This document shows, one piece after another, positions 50,670 to 58,199 of a stretch of 64,000 nt of DNA; the stretch's first letter is position 1, and each line of letters begins with the position of its first letter. The DNA is from Bacillota bacterium. GTDB taxonomy: Bacteria; Bacillota; Sulfobacillia; JAJYWN01; JAJZPE01. The stretch is taken from positions 62,001 through 126,000 of the forward strand of contig JAJYMC010000010.1 of NCBI GenBank assembly GCA_021787335.1. The letters are read 5' to 3'. The notes beneath the pieces were generated by a model that ran no database searches, was not told the origin of the DNA, and saw only the letters and a list, made by a program, of their open reading frames with translations. The position numbers and the translations under genes were made by a program.

Positions 50670-50747
50670 TGTGGATGGCCTCCTCATTTCAGCCGGCCGT
50701 GCCCGACCGGCCTTTGGGTCTGAGTCTGGAGCAACGGGGCGTCTGGC

Positions 50748-51632
50748 CTAGAGTAGCGGGGCGAGGACGATCGCCGGCTGCCCGGCGAAGGCCAGCGACG
50801 ACGGGCGGACCTGCATCGCCGTGCCGTCGAAGCGGGCCTGGAGCGGCTCGCCGTCCAGGGTGGCGACGGTCTGGCCCTTGGCCACCCGTTCGCCCGGGGC
50901 GACCAGGGGCTGCAGGAAACCATCCTTCAAACAGCGGATACCCTCCAGCTTGCCGTGGAAGACCGGCCGGGGGTCGTTCCTCTGGCCGGCCACCAGGCCC
51001 TCGGCCCGGAACAGGCCGACCAGGGCTTCGAAGGCCTCGTCGGAGGCGGCCGTGGAAACCTCGCCGACGGGCCCGCCGCCGGTCAGCTCGATGATGGCCG
51101 CCGGGATGCCCTTATGCGACGCCTCCACGAAGAGCTGGCCGCGCGTCCCTCCGGACTCGATGACCACCGCCACCGAGAGCTTCTCAGCCAGTTTCCGCGC
51201 CGTCTCGTGCTCCTCGTACAGGGCCAGGGTGTAGCTGCGGCCGTAGGTGCCGCAGCAGTGGAGGTCGATGACATAGCTGGCGTCCTCGGCTTCCTCCCAG
51301 ATGGCGGCGGCGGTCCGGAGGGAGATGGTCCCGTCCTTGTCGCCCGGGAAGATGCGGTTCAGGTCCAGCTCGTCATATGGCGAGGTGCGCTGCAGGCGGC
51401 GGAAGGCGGTCGGGTTGCCCACCGGCAGGACCACGAAGCGCCCGTCCAACAGGCGTCCGGCGGCCTCCTCGGCCTTGAGGAAGTCGATCACCCGGCGCGC
51501 CGTATGGACCCCGGTGGCCTCCCCGCCGTGCAGCCCGGCGGTGATGAGGACCTTCGGGCCCTTCTCGCCGAAATGGTGGAATTCGAGCCAGCCGAGGTTA
51601 CTCGGGTCGATGAGCCGCTTGCGGACGTTCAA
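50748..51632 (-). CDS. Succinylglutamate desuccinylase/aspartoacylase-like M14 metallohydrolase
   Basis: 294 residues. Zinc ligands are seen as LHGGEATG (HxxE, residues about 34-37) and YVIDLHCCGTYGRS (His), with the catalytic Glu probably in IIELTGGGPV. The C-terminal domain (from about 225: PLVAPGERVAKGQTVATLDG) is the beta barrel usual in this group. Removes acyl groups from amino acids. TTG start at 51632, five bases after GGAGGTG. Sits between the two paralogous amidohydrolases. Confidence 0.88.
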   Translation of the reverse strand: MNVRKRLIDPSNLGWLEFHHFGEKGPKVLITAGLHGGEATGVHTARRVIDFLKAEEAAGRLLDGRFVVLPVGNPTAFRRLQRTSPYDELDLNRIFPGDKDGTISLRTAAAIWEEAEDASYVIDLHCCGTYGRSYTLALYEEHETARKLAEKLSVAVVIESGGTRGQLFVEASHKGIPAAIIELTGGGPVGEVSTAASDEAFEALVGLFRAEGLVAGQRNDPRPVFHGKLEGIRCLKDGFLQPLVAPGERVAKGQTVATLDGEPLQARFDGTAMQVRPSSLAFAGQPAIVLAPLL

Positions 51633-51665
51633 GAGAACACCTCCGGATGGTGCCGGGACGGCTGG

Positions 51666-52847
51666 TCACTTATGCTCGTAAACGACCTCGCCGTCGATGA
51701 TGGTATAGAGGCAGCTCGTGAAGTTCGAGAACGGGTGGCCGTCGAAGATGGCGATGTCGCCGTCCTTGCCCTTCTCGATACTGCCAATGCGCTTCTGCAG
51801 CCCGAGGATCTCGGCCGAGTTGATGGTCACGCCCCGGAAGGCCTCGTCCTCGTCCATCCCCTCGCGGATGATGGTCCCGACGTGAATGGGCAGGAAGCGG
51901 GTCCCCGAGAAGGTGTCGGCCTGGAGGGCGACCTTGACGCCGGCCTTGGCGCAGATGCCCGGGTTCTTCAGGGTGATGTCGCGCAGCTCCATCTTGAACC
52001 GCTCCAGGAAGAGCGGGCCGATGGTCGCGCGGACCTTCTTCTTGCCGAGGTAGTCGGCGATCTTGTAGCCCTCGGTGCAGTGTTCGATGACGTAGTCGAG
52101 GTTGAACTCCTCGGCGATGCGGACGGCGGTCATGATGTCATCGGCCCGGTGGCAATGGATGCGGGCCTTCATCTCACGGCGGAGGACCTTGCCGAGGGCC
52201 TCCATCTTGAGGTCGCGATCCGGCAGCTTCGGCTGCTCCTTCTTCTCAGCCGCCTCGGCCTTGGCCCGCTCGATGTTCCTCAGGTAGTTCTGGGCCTTGA
52301 CCAGCGACTCACGGAGGACCGCGGCGTTGCCCATCCGGGTGGCCGGGTACTTCTTCTGCATCTGGCCGTAGACGTTCTTCGGGTTCTCGCCGAGGGCCAT
52401 CTTCATGCCCTCGGTGCCCGGGATGGCCATCTCCTCGATGGTCCGGCCGCGCAGCTTGATGGCGATGCCGGTGCCGCCGATGACGTTGGCCGAGCCGGGG
52501 CCGGTGTAGAGGGTGGTGAAACCGGCGCTGCGGGCGTCGGGGATGGCCGGGTCTTCGGGGTTGATCGCGTCGACCGCACGGAGTTGGGCCGTGTTGGGGT
52601 CGGTCATCTCGTTGCCGTCGTCGTGGGCCCAGACCATCGGCTCGCCGAAGATGGCGACGTGGCTGTGGGCGTCGATGAGGCCGGGCGTGACCCACTTGCC
52701 TCGGGCGTTGATGACCCTGGCGCCCTTCGGCACCTCGACATCGGCGCCGACGGCGGCGATCTTGCCCTTGTCGTCGATGAGGACAGTGCCCTTCTCGATG
52801 GTCCCCTTGGTGATGGTCAGGATCTTTCCGTTGGTGATGGCCAGCAT
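51666..52847 (-). CDS. Amidohydrolase (imidazolonepropionase-like), copy B
   Basis: 393 residues. Same architecture as copy A: LIDAHSHVAIFGEPMVWA, shared core MKARIHCHRADDIMTAVR, IEHCTEGYKIADYLGKKKVR, and ADTFSGTRFLPIHVG with the metal Asp. It is shorter in the variable insert. Long identical stretches show a tandem duplication with the M14 gene in between. ATG at 52847 with GGGAGG rather far upstream. First gene of the catabolic cluster on the minus strand. Confidence 0.88.
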   Translation of the reverse strand: MLAITNGKILTITKGTIEKGTVLIDDKGKIAAVGADVEVPKGARVINARGKWVTPGLIDAHSHVAIFGEPMVWAHDDGNEMTDPNTAQLRAVDAINPEDPAIPDARSAGFTTLYTGPGSANVIGGTGIAIKLRGRTIEEMAIPGTEGMKMALGENPKNVYGQMQKKYPATRMGNAAVLRESLVKAQNYLRNIERAKAEAAEKKEQPKLPDRDLKMEALGKVLRREMKARIHCHRADDIMTAVRIAEEFNLDYVIEHCTEGYKIADYLGKKKVRATIGPLFLERFKMELRDITLKNPGICAKAGVKVALQADTFSGTRFLPIHVGTIIREGMDEDEAFRGVTINSAEILGLQKRIGSIEKGKDGDIAIFDGHPFSNFTSCLYTIIDGEVVYEHK

Positions 52848-53028
52848 GTGTGTGCTTCTCGCCTCCCGCTGATGGTCTTCGATCGGGGAATCTTCGGGGG
52901 AAAAATCAGAAGCTGATGACGGAATCTTCGAATGGCGAACTATTCGACCGAGGCTCGGGGAATTCCTTTTTGGAAGTCCCAGGTAATCGGGCCAAGTGGC
53001 GGGCGGGAACGTTGGCCGGCAGGAAACG
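52848..53028 (-). other. Upstream region of the amidohydrolase cluster
   Basis: On the minus strand it contains two copies of CGAAGATTCC (about 52890 and 52930), a possible regulator half-site pair, 35-40 bases apart, before the copy B start. No clear promoter hexamers were found. Confidence 0.35.
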
Positions 53029-53052
53029 AAAAAGCCCGGCGCGCAGCCAGGC
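53029..53052 (-). terminator. Terminator of the toxin-antitoxin operon
   Basis: Minus strand GCCTGG-CTGCGCG-CCGGGC (six pairs, one G-U) followed by five T, about 30 bases after the toxin stop. A well-formed intrinsic terminator. Confidence 0.8.
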
Positions 53053-53082
53053 CGTAAGCTATCGACGGACTCGGGAGTAGGG

Positions 53083-53448
53083 CTAGAGCTCAGCCCTCAA
53101 TCTACGTCTTGCACGAGCGTATGCGTCGTCGGGGTAACCCGGAAGACGTCTACCAACAGCCAAAACAACAATGTCGCCATGCTCCCCGACTCGGTAGACC
53201 AAGCGCATATCGGGCCACGGGTCCCGGTTGGGGATCCGCCCGGACGAGAACCTCAGCCTGCGATAGCCCTGCAAGGGCGGTCCCAAAGCTAGCCCGGCGG
53301 CGGGCTTTTTCCTTACGTCTTCGATTGCTCGACTAAGGCCAGAGAACATGTCGTTCCATTCGCCTGGTGTTACGAAATGAGCCTTGAGATAAGCAAGGTC
53401 GAGAGCTAACCATGGGTCGCCGGAATTCCCCGGCTTCCAGTCATTCAC
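53083..53448 (-). CDS. RelE/ParE-superfamily toxin
   Basis: 121 residues. Core pattern of RelE/ParE: helices with FSGLSRAIEDVRKKPAAGLA, then PPLQGYRRLRF, DMRLVYRVGEHGDIVVLAVG and AYARARRRL. The N-terminal 25 residues are an extra segment rich in Trp, Asp and Pro. Members cleave mRNA at the ribosome or poison gyrase; I cannot tell which. GTG start at 53448 overlaps the antitoxin stop by eight bases. Less GC-rich than the flanks, suggesting acquisition. Confidence 0.8.
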   Translation of the reverse strand: MNDWKPGNSGDPWLALDLAYLKAHFVTPGEWNDMFSGLSRAIEDVRKKPAAGLALGPPLQGYRRLRFSSGRIPNRDPWPDMRLVYRVGEHGDIVVLAVGRRLPGYPDDAYARARRRLRAEL

Positions 53449-53920
53449 TGGGTCGATTCCTTTGGAGGGCGTCCAACAGTTCCTGGGCCTTGTATCCGCC
53501 CTTGCCGCCAGCCAGACGTTCGAGACCCATCAAAGAGCATTCCAGATCTTCGCGAAGGTTCTCGAGGTGGCCCAGGTCAAACAGTACCGCAGACGGGCTG
53601 GAGTTGTAGACCAGCAGGAGCTTCCCATGTGCCTTGAGTTTTGTTTCTATGTCGCGATAGGAGCTTCTCTGCAGTTGCGTTGAGGCAAGTAGCTCACTTG
53701 GCGCGAACGAGCCAAAGAGGTGAGAGACCACGTCCCTCAGGCCGTCAATCAGGTCGAGAAGTCGCTCTAGATCGCCGCCCTGCCCTCCGTCTGCCTGGGC
53801 AGCAACAGAAGGCCCTTCCACATCCCTGGGGCCGTAGGAAACCTGCGTTTCGCGGGTGACCATGCCCCGGCGCGAGCCTGGCCTGCGCTCGGCGCCTTGT
53901 TTTTTGCGGGTTCTCGCCAT
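53441..53920 (-). CDS. Probable antitoxin with Phd-like C-terminal part
   Basis: 159 residues encoded before and overlapping the toxin. Residues 1-70 are basic and disordered-looking, then a helix (LERLLDLIDGLRDVVSHLF), then ASTQLQRSSYRDIETKLKAH followed by KLLLVYNSSPSAVLFDLGHL, which follows the Phd/YefM layout (helix, then beta strand and AVLxxxxxLxxL). In Phd that fold is N-terminal; here it starts near residue 80 and is followed by a toxin-wrapping-type helical tail. ATG at 53920 with GGGGGAG. Call depends on operon position and this partial similarity. Confidence 0.65.
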   Translation of the reverse strand: MARTRKKQGAERRPGSRRGMVTRETQVSYGPRDVEGPSVAAQADGGQGGDLERLLDLIDGLRDVVSHLFGSFAPSELLASTQLQRSSYRDIETKLKAHGKLLLVYNSSPSAVLFDLGHLENLREDLECSLMGLERLAGGKGGYKAQELLDALQRNRPSE

Positions 53921-53943
53921 GATTGACTCCCCCTCTCAGGGGA

Positions 53944-53973
53944 ATCGTATCACACTTTACACCGTTTTGTAAA
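53944..53973 (-). promoter_or_regulatory. Promoter and palindromic operator of the toxin-antitoxin operon
   Basis: Minus strand TTTACA (53968-53973), 18-base spacer, TACGAT (53944-53949). The -35 is one arm of a perfect inverted repeat TTTACA-N6-TGTAAA (53956-53973), a natural site for autorepression by the antitoxin or the complex. Confidence 0.75.
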
Positions 53974-54019
53974 CCGCTTTTAGCCCGCGCCATGCCGGCG
54001 GAATCCATAGAGGCATAGC

Positions 54020-54757
54020 CTATTTGGTCTGAGTCAGGCTTTCTGTGCCTGGATCCCACACCATGTGATAGGCGAGCACCGACTGATAGTCGGGGATGGT
54101 CTGGCCCGGGACCGCGCCAGGCACCGGCACGCGTTCGTAGACGGTGAAGCCGTCCGCGGTCACCTCGGCCGCGCGGTCTCGCCAGAAGGCAGCGGGGTCC
54201 GCCGGCCAAAGTTGTTCCCACTTGGCCCCGGCGGCATAGAGCCCACCGTGCCATTCGGAAGAGCCTTGGTAGGTGGTGCTGCCGGCGTAGCCGGGGTAAG
54301 TCCGGCCCTTGCCGGTGAAGAGGACGGTCCGGCCCTCGTCGGCGGTGAGGTAGAGGACCTCGCCGGTGAGCCGCTTCCCCTTGGCGTCAAAGACCGCGGC
54401 GGCGACGTTGTAGAAACCCTCGGCGTGAGCCTGCCCCTTCCAGGAGACCACGACGAGGTGCCCGTTAGCCCCGGCCCCCGTGAAAAACCCCGCCTCGGCC
54501 TGCTCGATGGTGAAGGCCCGGCCGTCCTGGCCAAGGTAGACCGGCTTCGCCATGGGTGTGCCGGCGGGAGTGCTCGGAGTGCCGGCACCACCGGGGGCCG
54601 CGGTGAAAACGCCCCCGGGCAGCATCTTGGCCAGCATGGCCGGATAGTCGAGGCCGGCGGCCGGAGTCCGGTGGTAGTTGGCAATGACGACACTGGCCGG
54701 GACGGCCACGGCCACCAGGAAAAAGGCGATGAGGATGAGGACGGTGCGTTGACGCAA
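54020..54757 (-). CDS. Putative exported or membrane-anchored protein, unknown
   Basis: 245 residues with an N-terminal hydrophobic signal/anchor (about residues 5-27), a Pro/Thr/Gly linker (residues 48-70), and a soluble domain rich in Gly, Ala and aromatic residues (YLGQDGRAFTIEQAEAGFFT, WKGQAHAEGFYNVAAAVFDA). No family recognised. TTG start at 54757 with GGAGTGA upstream. Stands alone between the toxin-antitoxin unit and the AhpD-like gene. Confidence 0.6.
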   Translation of the reverse strand: MRQRTVLILIAFFLVAVAVPASVVIANYHRTPAAGLDYPAMLAKMLPGGVFTAAPGGAGTPSTPAGTPMAKPVYLGQDGRAFTIEQAEAGFFTGAGANGHLVVVSWKGQAHAEGFYNVAAAVFDAKGKRLTGEVLYLTADEGRTVLFTGKGRTYPGYAGSTTYQGSSEWHGGLYAAGAKWEQLWPADPAAFWRDRAAEVTADGFTVYERVPVPGAVPGQTIPDYQSVLAYHMVWDPGTESLTQTK

Positions 54758-54861
54758 GGGCAGAGGTCACTCCTGGGTTCAAAGATGAAGGCCCCGCCCG
54801 TGAGGAGCGGGACCACCAGTTAGACGTCACAGACCTGGCCTCGGGTTCCCGGGGGGCCGAA

Positions 54862-55373
54862 TCAGTTCCGGGCGGGGTCGCCGGTCGGCTCATACCGCCC
54901 CCACCGGCCGAAAGAGATCAGGTGCAGAAAGTAGTCGAAGGTGTTGCCGCTGAGGTTACCCAGGCGGATGGCCCGAAGGATGAGGTCGATGGCCTCGGCC
55001 TTCTCGGGCCCGTAGGTCTCGGTCAGCCGGCGGACGGCTTCGGCGTCGGGCCGCCCCTCGGCCTCCGCCCAGTGCTGGGCGTAGAGCAGGGCCGGGGCCT
55101 CCTCCGGCGGACTCTCCTCGAACCCCCCACCCAGGAGCGCGCGCATCTCCGCCGGTTCCAGTCCGGATTCCAGGGCGAGCCTCGAATGGTAGTAGGTGCA
55201 GTAGCGGCAGCGGTTGACCGAGGTGACGGCCAGCATCAGCCGTTCGCGGAAGGCGAAGGACACGAGCCCCCGCGCATCACCGCCCGGAGCTTGTGTCGAT
55301 TGACCAGCAGGTGACGGAACTCGCCCCAGAACTGGCCGAAGCCGCGGTAGACGCGACGTTTAAACGGTTTCAA
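54862..55373 (-). pseudogene. Carboxymuconolactone decarboxylase/AhpD-like gene with frameshift in a G5 tract
   Basis: The C-terminal frame has the AhpD-like redox motif CRYCTYYHS (CxxC-x3-H) in FRERLMLAVTSVNRCRYCTY. The usual N-terminus of this group (PFKRRVYRGFGQFWGEFRHL, LVNRHKLRAVMRG) is present in another frame from TTG 55373. The two meet at a run of five G (plus-strand C, 55267-55271); adding one base joins them. So it is a hidden full-length gene of about 170 residues, a mutant, or a sequencing error. Overlaps the YoaP-type gene stop (TTGA), implying co-translation. Confidence 0.8.
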
Positions 55374-56248
55374 CGCGGCCCCTCTTTCAGGACCGCCGCC
55401 ACCTCGCTCTGAAAGCCGTCGCCCTCGGCGACGTGGGCGTAGATGGGGATACCATCGACGACCGCCTGCGCCCCCGGCCAATCGCCGGCGGCCGGGTCGC
55501 GCCAGGCGTCGACCAGGAGGACCTCGTGCTTGGGCGACATCTCGCGGATGACCGCGGCCATCCGCTCGGCAAAGACATACGACCACTGGCAGTGCGGCGT
55601 GTAGAAGACCAGCGCCCGACCGACGGGGAGGAGCCGCCAGCGGCGGTCTCCGGTTGGCGGCACGGCCTTAGGGCTCGTCGATCCGGCCTTCAGGCTCGAC
55701 GGCGGCTCGTAGGTCCCCTGGACCTCCCGGTACATCTCGAAGCTGCCCTCGGGCCCGCGGCTGAAGCCATAACGGCCGTACAGCTCGGCCATGGACAGGC
55801 CTTCGCCGGTCTCGAAGACGGGGGCTCGGATGAAGCGGACCCGCCGGCCGGCCACCGACTTCAGTTTACCCGCGCGGACCTCTTCTAGGAACGACCGCAG
55901 CAGGCTCGAGGCGAGACCGTGCCGGCGGTCTTCAGGCGCCCCGGTGAAGACGCAGTAGAGCACGAGGACGTCGCGGCGCCCCGGGGCCTGCGGCCCGGCG
56001 TCCTCAGGGTAGAACATCAGCTGGGCGGCCGGCTTGCCGTCCAGGTAGGCAAGCTTGGCGATGGGCCCGTTGGCCCGCGTGACCTCGGTCAGCCACTCAC
56101 GCTTGATCTGTACCCCTTCGGCGTGGACCGGATCCTTAAGTTGAGTCTTGGAGCAAACTGAGATGAGGTCGTCGAAGAGGTCCGGCGTAACGTCGCGGAC
56201 CACGACCCCCCGTTGGGCTTCCGGCGAACGCGAATCGGACACGGTCAT
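55370..56248 (-). CDS. GNAT acetyltransferase fused to a YoaP-like thioredoxin-fold domain
   Basis: 292 residues. Residues about 10-190 are a GNAT domain (LVLYCVFTGAPEDRRHGLAS, LLRSFLEEVRAG; MAELYGRYGFSRGPEGSFEM). The C-terminal 90 residues match the YoaP layout, a thioredoxin-like fold with ALVFYTPHCQWSYVFAERM (a C-x2-S redox site), then EVLLVDAWRDPAAGDWPGAQ and GIPIYAH. Function of YoaP proteins is unknown. ATG 56248 (GTG 56251 also possible). Divergent from the DUF402 gene and coupled to the AhpD-like gene, so a redox or sulfur role is plausible. Confidence 0.8.
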   Translation of the reverse strand: MTVSDSRSPEAQRGVVVRDVTPDLFDDLISVCSKTQLKDPVHAEGVQIKREWLTEVTRANGPIAKLAYLDGKPAAQLMFYPEDAGPQAPGRRDVLVLYCVFTGAPEDRRHGLASSLLRSFLEEVRAGKLKSVAGRRVRFIRAPVFETGEGLSMAELYGRYGFSRGPEGSFEMYREVQGTYEPPSSLKAGSTSPKAVPPTGDRRWRLLPVGRALVFYTPHCQWSYVFAERMAAVIREMSPKHEVLLVDAWRDPAAGDWPGAQAVVDGIPIYAHVAEGDGFQSEVAAVLKEGPR

Positions 56249-56366
56249 CACCCCCGGCGAGGTTTTCACCGTCGCGCGGGATTCTCCTGCCGCGACGGCG
56301 CAGGCCGCCGAATTGCAGGTACGCACGCCCTCTCCGGCGAACCTCCAGCCCCGGGAGGTGTCCCGG

Positions 56367-56918
56367 GTGAAACGCGAGACTGTCGACCTTGACCGGATGG
56401 TCCATATCGACCCTGAAGGTAACCCGCGCCAGCTGAGCCTGACCGAGCGGCGAGGACCGGCCACCTACATCGAGCGCCCCTTCCCGGATCACCCCGTCGT
56501 CCGGCGTTTCAAAGCCTGGCACTTCCCAGCCCTCGGCTGGCGCGTCTGCGTATACGAGAGCGACGACGGCCCGTGGCCTTGGGACTGGTACATCGACATC
56601 GCCAGGATAACCGATACCTCTGCCGACCGGAGGGGACCGCGCCGGCTCGAGGTCCTCGACCTTTTCGCTGACGTCGTCGTGCGCGAGGGGCTGAACTACG
56701 AGGTGCTGGACTTGGAGGAGTTGGCCGAGGCCCTGCGGGGCGGGGAGATTTCCCCGGGCGACGCGGCCTGGGCCCTCGAACGCGCCCAGCACCTTTGCCG
56801 GTTGCTGGCGGAAGAGGGGTTCTCGATGCGGGCCGTGTTGGACAGGGCGGTCCGCGGCGAGCTGGAGCCCGCGGGCGAGGTAGACGCGCGAGAAAGGCCG
56901 AACCGCGTGGGGCGATGA
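56367..56918 (+). CDS. DUF402 domain protein (FomD/Ntdp-like phosphatase family)
   Basis: 183 residues on the plus strand. The DUF402 pattern is clear: WHFPALGWRVCVYESDDGPW, WDWYIDIARITDTS, LDLFADVVVREGLNYEVLDL, DLEELAEALRGGEIS. Relatives hydrolyse nucleotides (Ntdp) or CMP-linked intermediates (FomD) with divalent metals. GTG 56367 has GGGAGGTG six bases upstream; an upstream extension to 56148 runs through the divergent gene and is rejected. It has no plus-strand partner. Confidence 0.85.
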   Translation: MKRETVDLDRMVHIDPEGNPRQLSLTERRGPATYIERPFPDHPVVRRFKAWHFPALGWRVCVYESDDGPWPWDWYIDIARITDTSADRRGPRRLEVLDLFADVVVREGLNYEVLDLEELAEALRGGEISPGDAAWALERAQHLCRLLAEEGFSMRAVLDRAVRGELEPAGEVDARERPNRVGR

Positions 56919-57130
56919 CGGTCGCCTGGGTCTTGGGGCCGAAGAGGCCGTCGATGGCCCCGGTGTAGAACCCGAGATCGGCCAGGACGAACTGGACAAA
57001 GGTGACGTCGAAGCCGTTGCGGCCCTGGAACAGCCCGCGGCCGCCGGCGAAGGTGTAGATCCATAGGGCGTCAAAGGTGCTGCCGTCCACGCTGCCGTCG
57101 GTCGGCGGACAAGGCGCCGAATCGGGCCAT
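56912..57130 (-). pseudogene. Relic of a peptidoglycan-binding-repeat gene
   Basis: The minus strand starts with ATG 57130 (MARFGALSAD), like the start (MARF) of the intact gene just upstream, but then shifts frame and continues at about 57100 with GSTFDALWIYTFAGGRGLFQ, GRNGFDVTFVQFVLADLGFY, LFGPKTQA, matching the last repeats of that gene. The middle is deleted and the 3' end meets the DUF402 stop. A tandem duplicate that was then deleted internally. Confidence 0.8.
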
Positions 57131-57180
57131 CTGGTTGAACCTCTTTGGTGATGTCGGAATGGTGCTGCCGGGACTTGGTC

Positions 57181-57990
57181 TCAGAACTGCACCGTCTCTA
57201 GTGGTTTGGGCGCCGGGTTCTGGTTGCGGAGGCCGATGCGGTAGAAGGTCTGTGGTCCGGCGACGCCGTCGACCGCGATATGTTCGGAGTCCTGGAAGTC
57301 CTTGACCGCCATGATGGTCTTGGGTCCGTAGATGCCGTCCAGCTTGCCGGTGTAGTAGGCGAGGGCGCGGAGGATGACCTGGACGAAGACGACGTCAAAG
57401 CCGTTCCGCCCGGAGAAAAGGCCGCGCCCGCCGGCATAGGTGTAAATCCAGAGGGCGTCGAAGGTCGCCGGGCCGACCACCCCGTCGGCGGCGAGCCCGG
57501 TGTCGCCGTTGGCGACGGCGTCGGCCTGGAAGGCCTGCACCGCCCCGGCGGTTCTGGAGCCGAAGATGCCATCGGCCGCGCCGCCCAGCAGGACCGAGTA
57601 ACGGAAGCAGTTCAGGCGGTTCTGGAGGACTTTCACATCCCCACCGGTCATGCCCTGGGAGAGGGTCCGGTTGCCGAAGGTCGGTCCACCGTAGGTCACG
57701 TTGCCCTTGACCCCCTGCCCGAAGGCGAAGTAGGTCTGGGGCCCAGCGATGCCGTCGACGGAAAGCCCGAAATAGCTCTGAACCCGGCGGACCGCGCCGG
57801 CCGTGGCCGACCCGTAGATACCGTCGATGGCGATGGGAGCGCCCAGGTCGACCTCCATCGTGTCACGCATCACGTTGAAGATGCTCTGGAGCACGGCGAC
57901 GTCGGTCCCCTTCCGGGGAACGGCGCTGAGCTTGAGGTTGCGGCTACCGAACGGGAAATAGGGGGCGAAGAGGTCTTCAAAGCGAGCCAT
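57181..57990 (-). CDS. Protein of three peptidoglycan-binding-like repeats
   Basis: 269 residues built from PG_binding_1 units: DVAVLQSIFNVMRD...IDGIYGSATAGAVRRVQSYF (about 30-90), DVKVLQNRLNCFRY...ADGIFGSRTAGAVQAFQ (about 115-165), and FVQVILRALAYYTGKLDGIY, GPKTIMAVKDFQ (about 205-250). No signal peptide and no catalytic domain, so it may be a cytoplasmic or spore-related binding protein. ATG 57990 is nine bases after AAGGAGGG. Confidence 0.85.
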   Translation of the reverse strand: MARFEDLFAPYFPFGSRNLKLSAVPRKGTDVAVLQSIFNVMRDTMEVDLGAPIAIDGIYGSATAGAVRRVQSYFGLSVDGIAGPQTYFAFGQGVKGNVTYGGPTFGNRTLSQGMTGGDVKVLQNRLNCFRYSVLLGGAADGIFGSRTAGAVQAFQADAVANGDTGLAADGVVGPATFDALWIYTYAGGRGLFSGRNGFDVVFVQVILRALAYYTGKLDGIYGPKTIMAVKDFQDSEHIAVDGVAGPQTFYRIGLRNQNPAPKPLETVQF

Positions 57991-58097
57991 GTCTTTCGTC
58001 CCTCCTTTCCGTGTCTCATAGAGGCCCCAGGCGGCGCCTCTTACCAAAATATGCAGGCTGACCGGAAGCTGCTGGCCTTGGACGAGTCAGGGACGCA

Positions 58098-58132
58098 ATA
58101 AAACGAGCCCCCCGCGGCGATGCGAGGGGCTC
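58098..58132 (-). terminator. Terminator of the ECF sigma/DUF4097 operon
   Basis: Minus strand GAGCCCC...GGGGGCTC stem followed by GTTTTATT, about 70 bases after the DUF4097 gene stop. Confidence 0.8.
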
Positions 58133-58199
58133 GACGGCTTCCGGGTTTCCGTCTACTGAGGAACCGGGCGAGGCGGTCGTGTGGGCTGGGCCTGACGGC

